Below, in pieces: positions 11,924 through 21,687 of a stretch of DNA of 64,000 bases. Both the position numbers and the translations under genes were made by a program. Source of the stretch: Raphanus sativus (lineage: Eukaryota; Streptophyta; Magnoliopsida; Brassicales; Brassicaceae); the NCBI RefSeq assembly GCF_000801105.2, contig NC_079516.1:14570001-14634000 (forward strand), in the 5' to 3' direction. The notes under the pieces are model-generated. The model had not been told where the DNA came from and did not search any database. It worked only from the letters and a program-made list of their open reading frames with translations. Position 1 is the stretch's first letter, and each line of letters starts with the position of its first letter.

Positions 11924-12374
11924 AGAACAAGAAAAGCAGATCTTTGTCATGCTACGGAGGTTTACTTCAGCTGATTTTTTTCCTTGAGAGATCATATCCT
12001 TTGTGCAGAAATTAAGAGGTAGGAGATTTGCTAATTAAACATCCAAAAGGCCAACACAGATCCGAGTAGAAAGGAACCTGAAGATAAAGAACAAAACAAT
12101 CAAGACACAAGTTTGGGTGCTTAGGGAACTCCTGTGACAAAACTTTAGCATCTAACTCTTTTTTTTTGTTGTAACATATGATCATGTGACATTGTTCAAA
12201 AACTTGTATAGGAAGATCAGCTAGTTCCTTCTGGTGAAATACAACTCTTTTCTTTTGATTAGCTACTGATTAGTAAAAATTCAGTTTATTTGATTTTGTC
12301 ATACAATACAATACATGAGCCTTCTTCCATAAAGCCCGCACGAAAACACATTAATATCAGACATTATATGTGGT

Positions 12375-12500
12375 TTACGTGTAGGTTTTATGAAAGAGAT
12401 CTCTGAAAACCTTAGACATTTATGTGGTTTACGTGTAGGTTTTATGAAAGAGGTCTACGAAAACCTTAGACATTTTATGTTGTTTGCGTGTAGGTTTTCT
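12375..12500 (+). repeat. Short tandem repeat, about 58-bp unit, 2.5 copies
   Basis: TTATGTGGTTTACGTGTAGG starts one copy at about 12,365 and again at 12,420, and a third partial copy (TGTTGTTTGCGTGTAGG) starts at about 12,477. Unit A has a single equivalent at about 7,727-7,775, so the expansion happened in unit B after the segmental duplication. Confidence 0.65.
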
Positions 12501-12899
12501 GCTTTTTTTCATCTCACCTGTCTAACACAACAATGTAAAAATAGTAATGTGATCATTTTTTTCATCCTCTATGAAAGCAGAAAGAGACTTTCTTCATAGG
12601 AAGAAAGAAACAAAAACAAAATAAAAAAGATAGATATGATTATATGCCTTATGTCGACAATTTTTACACCACTAACATTATAACGAGAATCATAAAATGT
12701 ATTGGGGGTTAATTAGGGATTATATATCTCAAAAAATAATACTAATAAACATTAAAATGACTTTTCTATAAAATTAAGCATATACATTAATAAAATGTTT
12801 ATAACCATCACTGATAGTGTAATTATTAATTTTTAAAACTAAAAAGTGTTAATTATTTATGTAAACATATTAGCCACAAACAAAAAAAAAGGTAAATAG

Positions 12900-13172
12900 A
12901 TTTTTTAAGTATAAAAGTTAGTAAATTTTATATTTAAATAAGTATTATCTAATTTAATATATTTTGAGATGTTAAATGATTAAAAAATGGAAGGAATATG
13001 ATATATCAAGATAAAATAAAGTGGCTCTCCTCACAAAAACAAAACGTTGACTAAAACACGTAGATAAACCACAACCAGAAGTAAGCACTTGAGCAGGTAG
13101 CAAATTGTTCGGCACTGAACATGCATCCCCAGCCTCATGCACTAATATTATAAATCAGAACATCTGAATCTG
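12900..13172 (+). promoter_or_regulatory. Promoter of hydrolase copy 2, now separated from its gene
   Basis: Homologous to 8,430-8,727, with the same AAACGTTGACTAAAACACGT block (13,042-13,061) and the GGTAGCAAATTGTTCGGCAC block. It stops at ATCTG (13,168-13,172), exactly where the retrotransposon begins. The remaining leader (ATCTGTTTCATATCACCGG) resumes at 18,404. The proximal promoter therefore now lies more than 5.2 kb from the start codon, with two LTRs in between. Confidence 0.75.
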
Positions 13173-13532
13173 TGGCGCAGCGTAAGTTATCAAAACGAAT
13201 TCGTTTAGTCGAAGAATACCCGAATGTCGATTTGGTTCCTGTTTTCGTTGATTCAAACTATGAATGCCGAAGAACAAGCAAAGAGAAAAGCTTCAAAGCT
13301 CTGTATAATCAATAATGAGGTGAACTTTTTACAACGACGCGTATGTCAATATATACATAGCGTAACTACTAAATCTCTCCTAAGATCCTATCTTATCTCT
13401 AACTAATGTTTATCTAGAAATAAATGAAATAACCGAAAAACAAAACCAAAGCCCAACTTAAAAGAAAACGTTATAGGCTCTGTTTCAATGGATCAAAACA
13501 GAGGCCTGCAAGTTAAAGGATGCGCTGCATCA
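13173..13532 (-). repeat. 3' LTR of the Ty3/gypsy element
   Basis: 360 bp, starting TGGCGCAGC and ending GCTGCATCA on the plus strand. It is identical to the 18,043-18,403 LTR apart from one missing T (GTATAATCAATAATG here, GTATAATTCAATAATG there). Confidence 0.95.
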
Positions 13533-16500
13533 GGTCTCCCCGGGTAAGAAAAGATTCGCCTCTGAATCTTGAATGTCGTTGTCTCCATGGTACTTGGACA
13601 AGAACTTCACGTTGAACACATTTGCAGTCTTGATATGAGGCGGTAGCTCGACACGGTACGCATTATCGTTTATGCGCTCAATCACTCTCACGGGACCAAT
13701 CTTACGGGAACGAAGCTTGTTGTACTCATGAGCTGGGAGACGGTCCCTAGTCAACACCACCCAAACCAAATCGTTAGGTCCAAACAAGAGCTCTCTGCGC
13801 TTAGTGTCCGCTTTCGACTTATACTTCTGAGCCGATTCTTGCAAGTTACGAGACACAGACTTGTGAACCTCCTGCAACTCTGTCACAAAATCCTCTGCCT
13901 TTCCATGTATGCGTGTTTGATCAGGCAGGGGAGAGAGGTCCAACGGGCAACGAGGCACCATCCCATAAACCACCTGAAATGGACTGAAACCAGAACTCCT
14001 ATTAGTTGCGTGATTGTGAGCAAACTCAGCCTGACACAACCTTGTCTCCCAGGAACGGATATTATCACCAATCAAAGCTCGCAACATGTTTCCAAGCGAA
14101 CGATTAACCACTTCCGTCTGACCATCAGACTGAGGATGATACGCCGTGCTCATATCCAAGCTAGTGCGCAGGAGCTTCCACAAAGATCTCCAAAAATGAC
14201 TCAGAAATCTCGTGTCGCGATCAGACACAATAGAAGAAGGAAGCCTATGAAGGCGAAATACTTCACTGAAAAACAACTGAGCCACACGAACTGCATCAGT
14301 TGTACGCTTACAAGGAATGAAGTGCACCATCTTTGAAAAACGATCAACCACCACGAAGATCGAGTCATTACCCCTCTGCGATCTCGGCAGACCCAACACG
14401 AAATCCATGCTCAGATCAGTCCACGGCTGCGTAGGAATCGGTAGAGGCAAATATAGACCTGCATTTGATGCGTGACCTTTGGCTAATTGGCAAGGGCGAC
14501 ACCTCTCAACGTACCTCTCAACATCCCTTCTCAACGACGGCCAAAAATACGAAGCAGACACAAGCTGCAGGGTGCGATCACGTCCAACGTGGCCTTCTCT
14601 GTGCAGTTCATCAATGAAACGAAGCCGCAAGCTACAATCAGGGACACATAACTGGGTGCCCCGAAATAAGAAACCATCGATGATGGAGAAATCATCCCTG
14701 CCCTTGTCGCGCACCTCTAGCCAAATCTTCCCAAAGTATGGGTCTACTTCGTAGAGTTCCGAGAATGTAGCAAAACCAGCCACCGATGTATGAAGTGTGG
14801 TCAAGAGACTGTGTCTGCGACTAAGAGCATCAGCGACACGATTAAGCTTGCCTGATTTGTGACGGATGGTGAAAGTGAATTGCTGTAAGTATGCAATCCA
14901 GCCGGCATGTCTTGACGACACTTTCACCTGGCTATCCAAGTGCTTAAGAGCGTCATGATCGGTGAAGAGGATGAAATCACGATGCACTAAGTAATGTCTC
15001 CAATGACGGATTGCCTGGACCACAGCGTAGAACTCCACATCGTACGTACTGTAACGACTGCGAGCTCCGGAAAGCTTCTCGCTAAAGAAAGCTACGGGAC
15101 GCGAATTCTGACTCAAGACCGCCCCAATTCCCAATTTTGAAGCGTCGGAGTGCAGCTCAAATGATAGGGAAAAGTCCGGGAGAACAAGTACTGGCGCCGT
15201 CGTTAGCTTAAGCTTGATCAACTCGAATGCGTCAGTGGCTTCCGTGCTCCAATCAAAAGAAGTACCCTTCATACATTCTGTAATAGGCGCCATTATGGTA
15301 CTGAAGTGAGCCACAAAACGCCTGTAGAATGACGCCAGGCCATGAAAACTGCGCACTTCTGTTATCGTTTTGGGAACAGGCCACGCGCGAATCGCTTCCA
15401 CTTTACTCATGTCCATCGCCAAACCTTTGTCTGAGATTATGTATCCGAGGAAGAGGACCTTCTTCGTCCCCCATTCACACTTCTGGCGCGCCACAAAGAA
15501 CTGTTCCTGGCGGAGAACCAAGAGGACTTGACGCAGATGATCTAGATGAGCTTCCCACGAGGAACTAAACACCAATATATCGTCGAAGTATACAACGACA
15601 AATTTACCAATAAATGGTCGGAGTGCTTGGTTCATGATCCTCATAAAAGTACTGGGAGCATTAGATAACCCAAATGGCATAACCAGCCATTCAAAGAGCC
15701 CTTCACGCGTTTTAAACGCAGTTTTCCACTCGTCGCCGGGGCGGATACGGATTTGGTGATATCCACTCTTGAGATCCAACTTAGAAAATATGCAGGCAGA
15801 GCCGATCTGGTCAAGCAAGTCGTCCAATCTCGGAATCGGAAATCTGTAACGAATGGTTATTTTGTTGATCGCTCTACTGTCAACGCACATGCGCCACGAC
15901 CCATCTTTCTTAGGTATCAATAGCGCCGGGACTGCACATGGGCTCAGGCTCTCGCGAACATGCCCCTTAGCGAGTAACTCTTCCACTTGTTTGCGCAACT
16001 CTTCATGCTCCTGCGGACTCATACGGTAGTGTGGTCTATTCGGGAGAGAAGCGCCGGGTACCAGGTCAATATGATGCTGAATATCACGCAACGGAGGCAA
16101 ACCCAACGGTAGTTCCTGAGGAAAGACATCTGCGAACTCATCCAGGAGTGAGCTGATAGTCGGGTCAAGTGTTCCCTGTTCGGATGTCGAAGTGGGTGTC
16201 GCGATCAGTGCTACAGCAAACTTCTCCTCTTGTAATTCTGCAGTAAAAGTCGCGTACGAGCAAAGCAGCACTGTGTTGCTTGAGCCTGTACCCTCTCGTA
16301 GGTGAGGTGGAATCTGTTGTTGAGTCTGAGATGGTAACGGTGGAAGGTCTTGACTTGGCAATAACACAATTTTGCGATCTTCAAAGAAGAAACTGTGTAC
16401 ATTAGTTCTGCCATTATGCGAGACGTCACGATCAAACTGCCACGGACGACCCAACAACAAGTGACAGACATCCATAGGCACCACATCACAATAGATCTTG

Positions 16501-17969
16501 TCTTTATAGTAGTCACCAATGGAGAAAGAGACCAAAACGCGGTGCACAATGCGGATTTCAGTTCCCTCTTTAAGCCAAACCATCTTGTACGGCGCAGGGT
16601 GATCTGAACGCCTAAGGCCCAACTTGTTGACTGCATCCTCAGATATGACATTTCTGCAACTCCCCGAGTCAATCACAAAACGACAGATTTTGCCTTTGAT
16701 TGTGCAAGTAGAAGCAAAGATATTGCTCCGCAGCCACGGGTGATCATCTTGTCGCATAGGTGCTAGACAAACACGTCGCAACATGAGTATATTACCCTTA
16801 TCCCCCGCAGTACGATCCTCAGCTAGCTCTCCAAGAATATCCTCAGAGTGCTCATCATCTTCATCATCCCATTTCACTTCATCTGTGTGTAACCCACGGC
16901 GTGTTTTGTTAGGACACGCAGTCTGGAGATGCCCTGGTTCTCCGCAAGAATAACACCTTAAGGCATTGGGTCTTGTCGATCGCCGTAACTCCCCAGCAGG
17001 AGCTTGAGCATGTGTCGCACCAGCCTGTTTTGCAGTCGACGTCTCCCCCACCTCCTTCGTTGTGGTTCCTTGCGCCCCTGTTTCTGGTAAGGACGCACCT
17101 CGCGATCTTGAACTTGCATTCCAAGTCTGAGAAGTTGATTTGAATTGAAGCTCAAAGGCGACAGCTCGTCGGTGAGCCTCTGCAATAGTGAGAGGATCGA
17201 ACTGCGACATGGCGTTCTGTATTTGTGGTCGCAAGCCACCAATAAAACGCGACACCAACTGCACCTCGCTATCCAATATCTCATTGCGAGTTAACAACAA
17301 GGAGAACTCTTCTGCGTAATCATCAACAGAACGAGATCCTTGACGCAAATTTTGCAGACGAGTGAACATGGTGCGATCAAAGTTATACGGTAAAAAGGCT
17401 TTCCTCATGACTTTCTCAAGTTTCGCCCATGAGTTAATGGTTGACTTTCCTGCTCGAGCCCGAGCCGTCTTGAGCTGTAGCCACCACGACGCCGCCTTCC
17501 CTCGGAATCTCGTTGCCACCAACGAAACTTTCCGTTCTTCAGGGACTCGTTTAAACTCCAACAACTCTTGTACTGCAACTAGCCAGTCCAACAATTCTTC
17601 ACCACGAACTCCACCATGGAATTCTGGGATTTCCACTTTGAATCCCGTTTCCCAACTACGGTCTTCACGATCTCGATGCCTGAATACTCCTCTGTTATTT
17701 TGACGATGATCGTCTTCGGCAAAAGGGTTATCTTCCACCTCGGTTGAACCATCTTCAAAGAGGTTCTGGTCGTAATCGCGGTTACGAACATAGCGGTTAC
17801 GTGCCAGACGATCAGGATCATGTTGCAGATGAACTGCTTCAGTGAGATCTCGCAACGAATGTTGGATCGTTGCCTGGATGTTTTCCTGCATTGTCACCAA
17901 CGTACGACGAAGTTCTTCCCATTCGTTCAACGGAAACTCAGCTGCTTGCGGTTGACGACGAGGAGCCAT
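13530..17969 (-). CDS. Gag-Pol polyprotein of Ty3/gypsy retrotransposon
   Basis: One uninterrupted 1,479-residue frame. In order: a Gag capsid-type region (about 110-300), a CCHC zinc knuckle (CYSCGEPGHLQTAC, 339-352), a retropepsin-type protease with the IDSG active site (Asp434), reverse transcriptase with YFDD (794-797), RNase H (HSDAS...TDHDA), integrase with the HHCC finger (last Cys pair C1157/C1160) and a DDE core (MDF, SDRDTRF, HPQSDGQTE), and a short C-terminal domain containing FNVKFLSKYHG. The ATG is at 17,969, about 75 bp after the LTR. The TGA stop (13,532-13,530) is made of the first three bases of the 3' LTR, so the last codons also form the purine-rich priming tract. It drives copy-and-paste transposition through a cytoplasmic particle. 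All catalytic motifs are present. Confidence 0.96.
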   Translation of the reverse strand: MAPRRQPQAAEFPLNEWEELRRTLVTMQENIQATIQHSLRDLTEAVHLQHDPDRLARNRYVRNRDYDQNLFEDGSTEVEDNPFAEDDHRQNNRGVFRHRDREDRSWETGFKVEIPEFHGGVRGEELLDWLVAVQELLEFKRVPEERKVSLVATRFRGKAASWWLQLKTARARAGKSTINSWAKLEKVMRKAFLPYNFDRTMFTRLQNLRQGSRSVDDYAEEFSLLLTRNEILDSEVQLVSRFIGGLRPQIQNAMSQFDPLTIAEAHRRAVAFELQFKSTSQTWNASSRSRGASLPETGAQGTTTKEVGETSTAKQAGATHAQAPAGELRRSTRPNALRCYSCGEPGHLQTACPNKTRRGLHTDEVKWDDEDDEHSEDILGELAEDRTAGDKGNILMLRRVCLAPMRQDDHPWLRSNIFASTCTIKGKICRFVIDSGSCRNVISEDAVNKLGLRRSDHPAPYKMVWLKEGTEIRIVHRVLVSFSIGDYYKDKIYCDVVPMDVCHLLLGRPWQFDRDVSHNGRTNVHSFFFEDRKIVLLPSQDLPPLPSQTQQQIPPHLREGTGSSNTVLLCSYATFTAELQEEKFAVALIATPTSTSEQGTLDPTISSLLDEFADVFPQELPLGLPPLRDIQHHIDLVPGASLPNRPHYRMSPQEHEELRKQVEELLAKGHVRESLSPCAVPALLIPKKDGSWRMCVDSRAINKITIRYRFPIPRLDDLLDQIGSACIFSKLDLKSGYHQIRIRPGDEWKTAFKTREGLFEWLVMPFGLSNAPSTFMRIMNQALRPFIGKFVVVYFDDILVFSSSWEAHLDHLRQVLLVLRQEQFFVARQKCEWGTKKVLFLGYIISDKGLAMDMSKVEAIRAWPVPKTITEVRSFHGLASFYRRFVAHFSTIMAPITECMKGTSFDWSTEATDAFELIKLKLTTAPVLVLPDFSLSFELHSDASKLGIGAVLSQNSRPVAFFSEKLSGARSRYSTYDVEFYAVVQAIRHWRHYLVHRDFILFTDHDALKHLDSQVKVSSRHAGWIAYLQQFTFTIRHKSGKLNRVADALSRRHSLLTTLHTSVAGFATFSELYEVDPYFGKIWLEVRDKGRDDFSIIDGFLFRGTQLCVPDCSLRLRFIDELHREGHVGRDRTLQLVSASYFWPSLRRDVERYVERCRPCQLAKGHASNAGLYLPLPIPTQPWTDLSMDFVLGLPRSQRGNDSIFVVVDRFSKMVHFIPCKRTTDAVRVAQLFFSEVFRLHRLPSSIVSDRDTRFLSHFWRSLWKLLRTSLDMSTAYHPQSDGQTEVVNRSLGNMLRALIGDNIRSWETRLCQAEFAHNHATNRSSGFSPFQVVYGMVPRCPLDLSPLPDQTRIHGKAEDFVTELQEVHKSVSRNLQESAQKYKSKADTKRRELLFGPNDLVWVVLTRDRLPAHEYNKLRSRKIGPVRVIERINDNAYRVELPPHIKTANVFNVKFLSKYHGDNDIQDSEANLFLPGET

Positions 17970-18027
17970 TGATTTTCTTCTGAAACGTGACGGAAAAGAA
18001 AAAAAAAATTTAGGTCGGATAGAACTT

Positions 18028-18039
18028 GCTCTGATACCA
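18028..18039 (-). other. Primer-binding site for initiator tRNA-Met
   Basis: Minus-strand TGGTATCAGAGC, the standard plant tRNA-Met(i) complement, starts two bases inside the 5' LTR edge. Confidence 0.93.
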
Positions 18040-18042
18040 AAC

Positions 18043-18403
18043 TGGCGCAGCGTAAGTTATCAAAACGAATTCGTTTAGTCGAAGAATACCCGAATGTCGA
18101 TTTGGTTCCTGTTTTCGTTGATTCAAACTATGAATGCCGAAGAACAAGCAAAGAGAAAAGCTTCAAAGCTCTGTATAATTCAATAATGAGGTGAACTTTT
18201 TACAACGACGCGTATGTCAATATATACATAGCGTAACTACTAAATCTCTCCTAAGATCCTATCTTATCTCTAACTAATGTTTATCTAGAAATAAATGAAA
18301 TAACCGAAAAACAAAACCAAAGCCCAACTTAAAAGAAAACGTTATAGGCTCTGTTTCAATGGATCAAAACAGAGGCCTGCAAGTTAAAGGATGCGCTGCA
18401 TCA
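18043..18403 (-). repeat. 5' LTR of the Ty3/gypsy element
   Basis: 361 bp, nearly identical to 13,173-13,532. It lies directly beside the truncated leader of hydrolase copy 2. LTRs hold promoter and polyadenylation signals, so it could influence transcription in that gene, although its own direction is away from the gene. Confidence 0.95.
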
Positions 18404-18427
18404 ATCTGTTTCATATCACCGGACAAC

Positions 18428-21036
18428 ATGGAAACGTTGACTAACGAAACCAATGAGCTCAGACCGGAGTTTCTCCACGTTCTTCCATGTCAAAGATCAG
18501 CCAAAGGTTTCTTGATGAAAATTTCATTTATCTTCTCTTTAATATTTGTTCTTTTCTCATTACTCATCTCTGTAGATTTTATTTCTTGCAGTTCTTGTAA
18601 AGAACTGTATACTGTTTCTTCTTTTTTCCAATCTCCTAATCACCGGAGCTATGGAAACTCACGAAGCCGTTCACTTTCGAACTAAGTTTCTCCATGTTCT
18701 TCTTAGTCGACGATCAGCCCCTGGTTTGTTTTAATGATCTTATTATTATTATAAACCTTCTTTTATATTCTCTTCATAATTAATTGCAGAGTTAAATGAT
18801 TATCTTGCTTAATGAACTGTTATTATAATCCAAATCTTGGTTAACAGTTCCACTGGTAGCTGAGCGTTCGAAGCCAGTGGCAAATCCTATATTTCAAAGT
18901 GATGTTCCATCTACAGATGTGAGATATTATTAATTATTGATAACTTCTCTACATTATATAAATATACAAAAGGAAAAAAAAAAATCATTATTTTCATTAC
19001 CAAACTAGGCAACAGAGTCTAGTCCGAAGGAACACATGGATAACTTAAAAGATATGCTTAATGAGGAAAACATTCATTTGCACACTGAGGTAATTTATTT
19101 ATTAACACTTCTCTCTAGTCTTTCTAGCAAGTTTCTGATCATTTATTTTATATGTACTAAGATGTTGTTTATGTAATGTAACAAGGCTGGAGAGCAAGGA
19201 AGATTGCCTTTGCTTATCTTAAGCTTGAAGGATAAGAGTGTAGAAAAAAGACCAGCTGTTGTGTTTATGCATGGCTCAGGCACAAACAAAGAATGGTTAA
19301 GGCCATTTCTTGAGAAGTAAAAACAAAAACATCTTAACTTGTTTGCTTTCTTCTATATTGAAATTTGAAAGAATGTCTTTCCTTTGCTTTGTAAGGCATA
19401 TGCTTCACGGGGATATGTAGCCATTGGTTTGGACTCTCGCTACCACGGGGAACGAGCTGACTCCAAAACTGCCTATCAAGATGTAAAGTCATAATTGTTT
19501 ATGAATCCTTAACTATTAATCTTTCTGTAGACTTTTGAGTTCTGACATGGTGGGTTTTGGTGTAAATTTCAATTGCAGGCTCTTATATCATCTTGGAAAA
19601 ATGGAAACACAATGCCTTTTATCTTTGATACTGTAAAAACATCACTTCCACTTAGCTCCATTTTTTTTAGTTTCACTTTATAACTATTGGTCCATCTCCA
19701 AATTTTAAAAACCAATATATTTAAGTATATGGTCCTAAATTGTAAAAGTAATTGTTAAGAATTACACAAAAATGTTAATAGCTTCTTATATCTCGGGACC
19801 AGCCCTGGTAAGACATTATTATCGCATCTACTATCGTTGATAATTTTGTTTTTTTTTTCAGGTCTGGGATTTGATCAAACTAGCTGAATATCTTACTCAA
19901 AGGAAAGATATAGACCCACAAAGGATAGGAATCGCTGGTATTTCTCTAGGAGGTCAGCCATATAACAAATTGAGTACCAGGATTTGTAGCTATTGGTGGT
20001 ATTAAAACCATTACTGACTCTGATCATTTTGAAATCAAACACAGGGATGCAAGCCTGGTTTGCTGCTGCAGCTGACACCCGCTATTCAGTAGCTGTTCCT
20101 TTGATCGGTGTTCAGGTGCCAACTTATCCTTAGCTGATCTTTTGTTTCTATTAACCAAATACCGATAAGCAGCTCCACAACTACTTGGACTAAACTGATT
20201 TGTATGAGAACGGTTTCCTACTTGAGAAGACTCTTTAAGTTAATAAAGCTTTGTATGTTGGTCAGGGATTCAGATGGGCAATAGACAATGATGCCTGGCA
20301 AGGAAGAGTCGACAGTTTAAAACCTTTATTTGAAAGTCAGACTTTATTGACCAAAAAAAAAAAAAAAAGTCAGACTTTTAGTAAACATAGATATGAATTT
20401 ATAAGATTATTAAGTACAAGAATTCTTCTAAATCCACTGATTTTTTATTTTATGTTTTTAGAAGCAAGGATTGATATGGGAAAGAGTGAAATTGACAAAG
20501 AAGTTGTCAAGAAGGTAAGCAGCATGGCAGGGACTACAAGTTCAGACTACAACTCAAAATGATTAGTTTGTAACTGTATACATTAAAATGAAACAGGTGT
20601 GGGACAGAATAGCTCCTGGCCTAGCATCTCAGTTTGATGCACCTTACTCGGTACCAGTGATTGCTCCACGCCCTCTTTACCTCCTTAACGGTGAGCACAG
20701 TCTAATCTATGTATGGCTCATTATCTACCAGCACACAAAGAAAAAAACAAATATTTAGGATTTCATTTGCAGGCGCTGAGGATCCTCGCTGTCCTCTTGG
20801 TGGACTAGTTGTTCCGGTGAAGAAAGCTAAGAAGGCTTATAAGAAAACTCCTGGAAACTTCAAGGTACATCACTGGTCTAATCTTTATAGTTGTAATGCA
20901 ACCAGTTACAAAATGATCTGAAAGTCTTTTGGTGTTTGGTTTGAGAGAGCAGTTCGTAGCAGAAGCTGGAGTTGGGCACACAGTGACGAGTTTCATGATC
21001 AAAGAGGCATCAGATTGGTTTGACAAGTTTCTTTAA
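18428..21036 (+). pseudogene. Alpha/beta-hydrolase superfamily protein, copy 2 (probably disabled)
   Basis: Exons equivalent to copy 1: 18428-18506 (alternative first exon 18651-18723), 18848-18918, 19009-19089, 19186-19314, 19396-19482, 19579-19632, 19862-19952, 20045-20115, 20266-20335, 20462-20514, 20597-20690, 20773-20864 and 20953-21036. All blocks are open and keep the HGSG region, GISLGG nucleophile, AEDPRCP acid and VGHTV histidine. At the end of exon 4 two extra bases precede the donor (CTTGAGAA|GTAAAA against CTTGAA|GTAAAA in copy 1). Use of that GT shifts exon 5 into a TAG after about ten codons. Skipping exon 4 would keep the frame but remove the oxyanion region. The exon 9 donor changes from G|GT to A|GT. 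The stop comes six codons or so earlier than in copy 1. An LTR element interrupts its leader 20 bp before the ATG. Both defects argue against function, but a transcript is needed to prove it. Confidence 0.75.
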
Positions 21037-21182
21037 ACAAAGAAACATGACTTCTGATCAAAATTAAGGCACATGACCATATAGCAATAAAAATGTAAGC
21101 TAATAAATGCATGTTCATAAAGACATCTCAAATCTTTGGTTTCAAAGCATATGTATGGTTAAATAAAAACATGAAATGAATA

Positions 21183-21272
21183 TCAGTTTAGTAGAGAGCT
21201 GAAGGTAGCAGCACAGACAAAATCTCTCATTCCATCTTTGATACGGTCCACGTCGTTTATTACATCTTCAAG
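21183..21272 (-). pseudogene. Orphan terminal exon, gene not recognised
   Basis: On the minus strand a T-rich tract and TGCAG acceptor precede 29 codons containing LEDVINDVDRIKDGMRDF, then TGA at 21,185-21,183. This is typical last-exon structure, with hydrophilic helical sequence, but no upstream exon is visible before the SINE at 21.46 kb. It starts exactly where the hydrolase duplication ends. It is probably what remains of a neighbour gene lost between the hydrolase and RBL11. Family unknown. Confidence 0.45.
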
Positions 21273-21457
21273 CTGCACAATGAGAACATAAAAAAAACAG
21301 TTGATGTAGAAATCAATGATCTTATAATTCAAAAAAAAAAGAAATCAATGATCTTTCCATCAGAACCAACTGAATGGGTTTTGTAATTATATATGTTAAC
21401 AATATTGTCCCGTAGTTAAATTAGTAGATATCAAAGAACAGAAAAGAAGTACACTTT

Positions 21458-21671
21458 AAACCGGTGGTGGCCTATTGGCGTTTAAGAGACTTAAAAAATT
21501 CAAAAAGCTGAATCCGGGTTCAAAAATCCCACCGGCCACACGGATATGAGCTATTGTTTTCGGCTCATTTGAATGTTCAGGAGAGGGTATATCTGTGGGC
21601 TGTACCTCCACCCGGAAGTTAAGCTTGTATCATCATTGACCCCGGGTTTAACCTTTAAATTAAAAAAAAAA
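21458..21671 (+). mobile_element. SINE retroposon (tRNA-derived) with perfect target-site duplication
   Basis: About 214 bp. It has an internal RNA polymerase III A-box-like TGGCCTATTGG near the 5' end, a B-box-like GGGTTCAAAAATCCCA about 65 bp later, and an A-rich tail. The 16-bp direct repeat AAAAGAAGTACACTTT flanks it exactly (21,442-21,457 and 21,672-21,687). It resembles the Brassicaceae SB families. It has no coding capacity and depends on LINE machinery. Confidence 0.85.
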
Positions 21672-21687
21672 AAAAGAAGTACACTTT

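Larger units (their letters stand above)
13173..18403 (-). mobile_element. Complete young Ty3/gypsy LTR retrotransposon (CRM-like), 5,231 bp
   Basis: Two LTRs (TG...CA, 360 and 361 bp) differ by only one indel. The target-site duplication ATCTG is perfect (13,168-13,172 and 18,404-18,408). On the minus strand the order is 5' LTR, two spacer bases, a primer-binding site matching initiator tRNA-Met, a short leader, one open reading frame for Gag-protease-RT-RNase H-integrase, a purine-rich tract and the 3' LTR. Nothing is broken, so it may be autonomous. The RT sequence style, Met primer, compact size and an ORF ending at the 3' LTR recall the CRM clade. I do not see a clear chromodomain, so the clade is an inference. 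It sits in the 5' leader of hydrolase copy 2. Confidence 0.95.
11929..21180 (+). repeat. Tandem segmental duplication, unit B (hydrolase copy 2, with inserted LTR element)
   Basis: Counterpart of 7,250-11,215. Without the 13,173-18,403 retrotransposon and one 5-bp target duplication the unit is about 4.0 kb, matching unit A. Differences include a 12,375-12,500 tandem expansion, an insertion in intron 6 (about 19,660-19,860), and loss of two codons in exon 12. Confidence 0.85.

Noticed and set aside
13728..14336. A 202-codon plus-strand open frame, and other long frames between 13.7 and 17.8 kb
   Set aside because: These are antisense or shifted shadows of the intact retrotransposon polyprotein, with no family resemblance.
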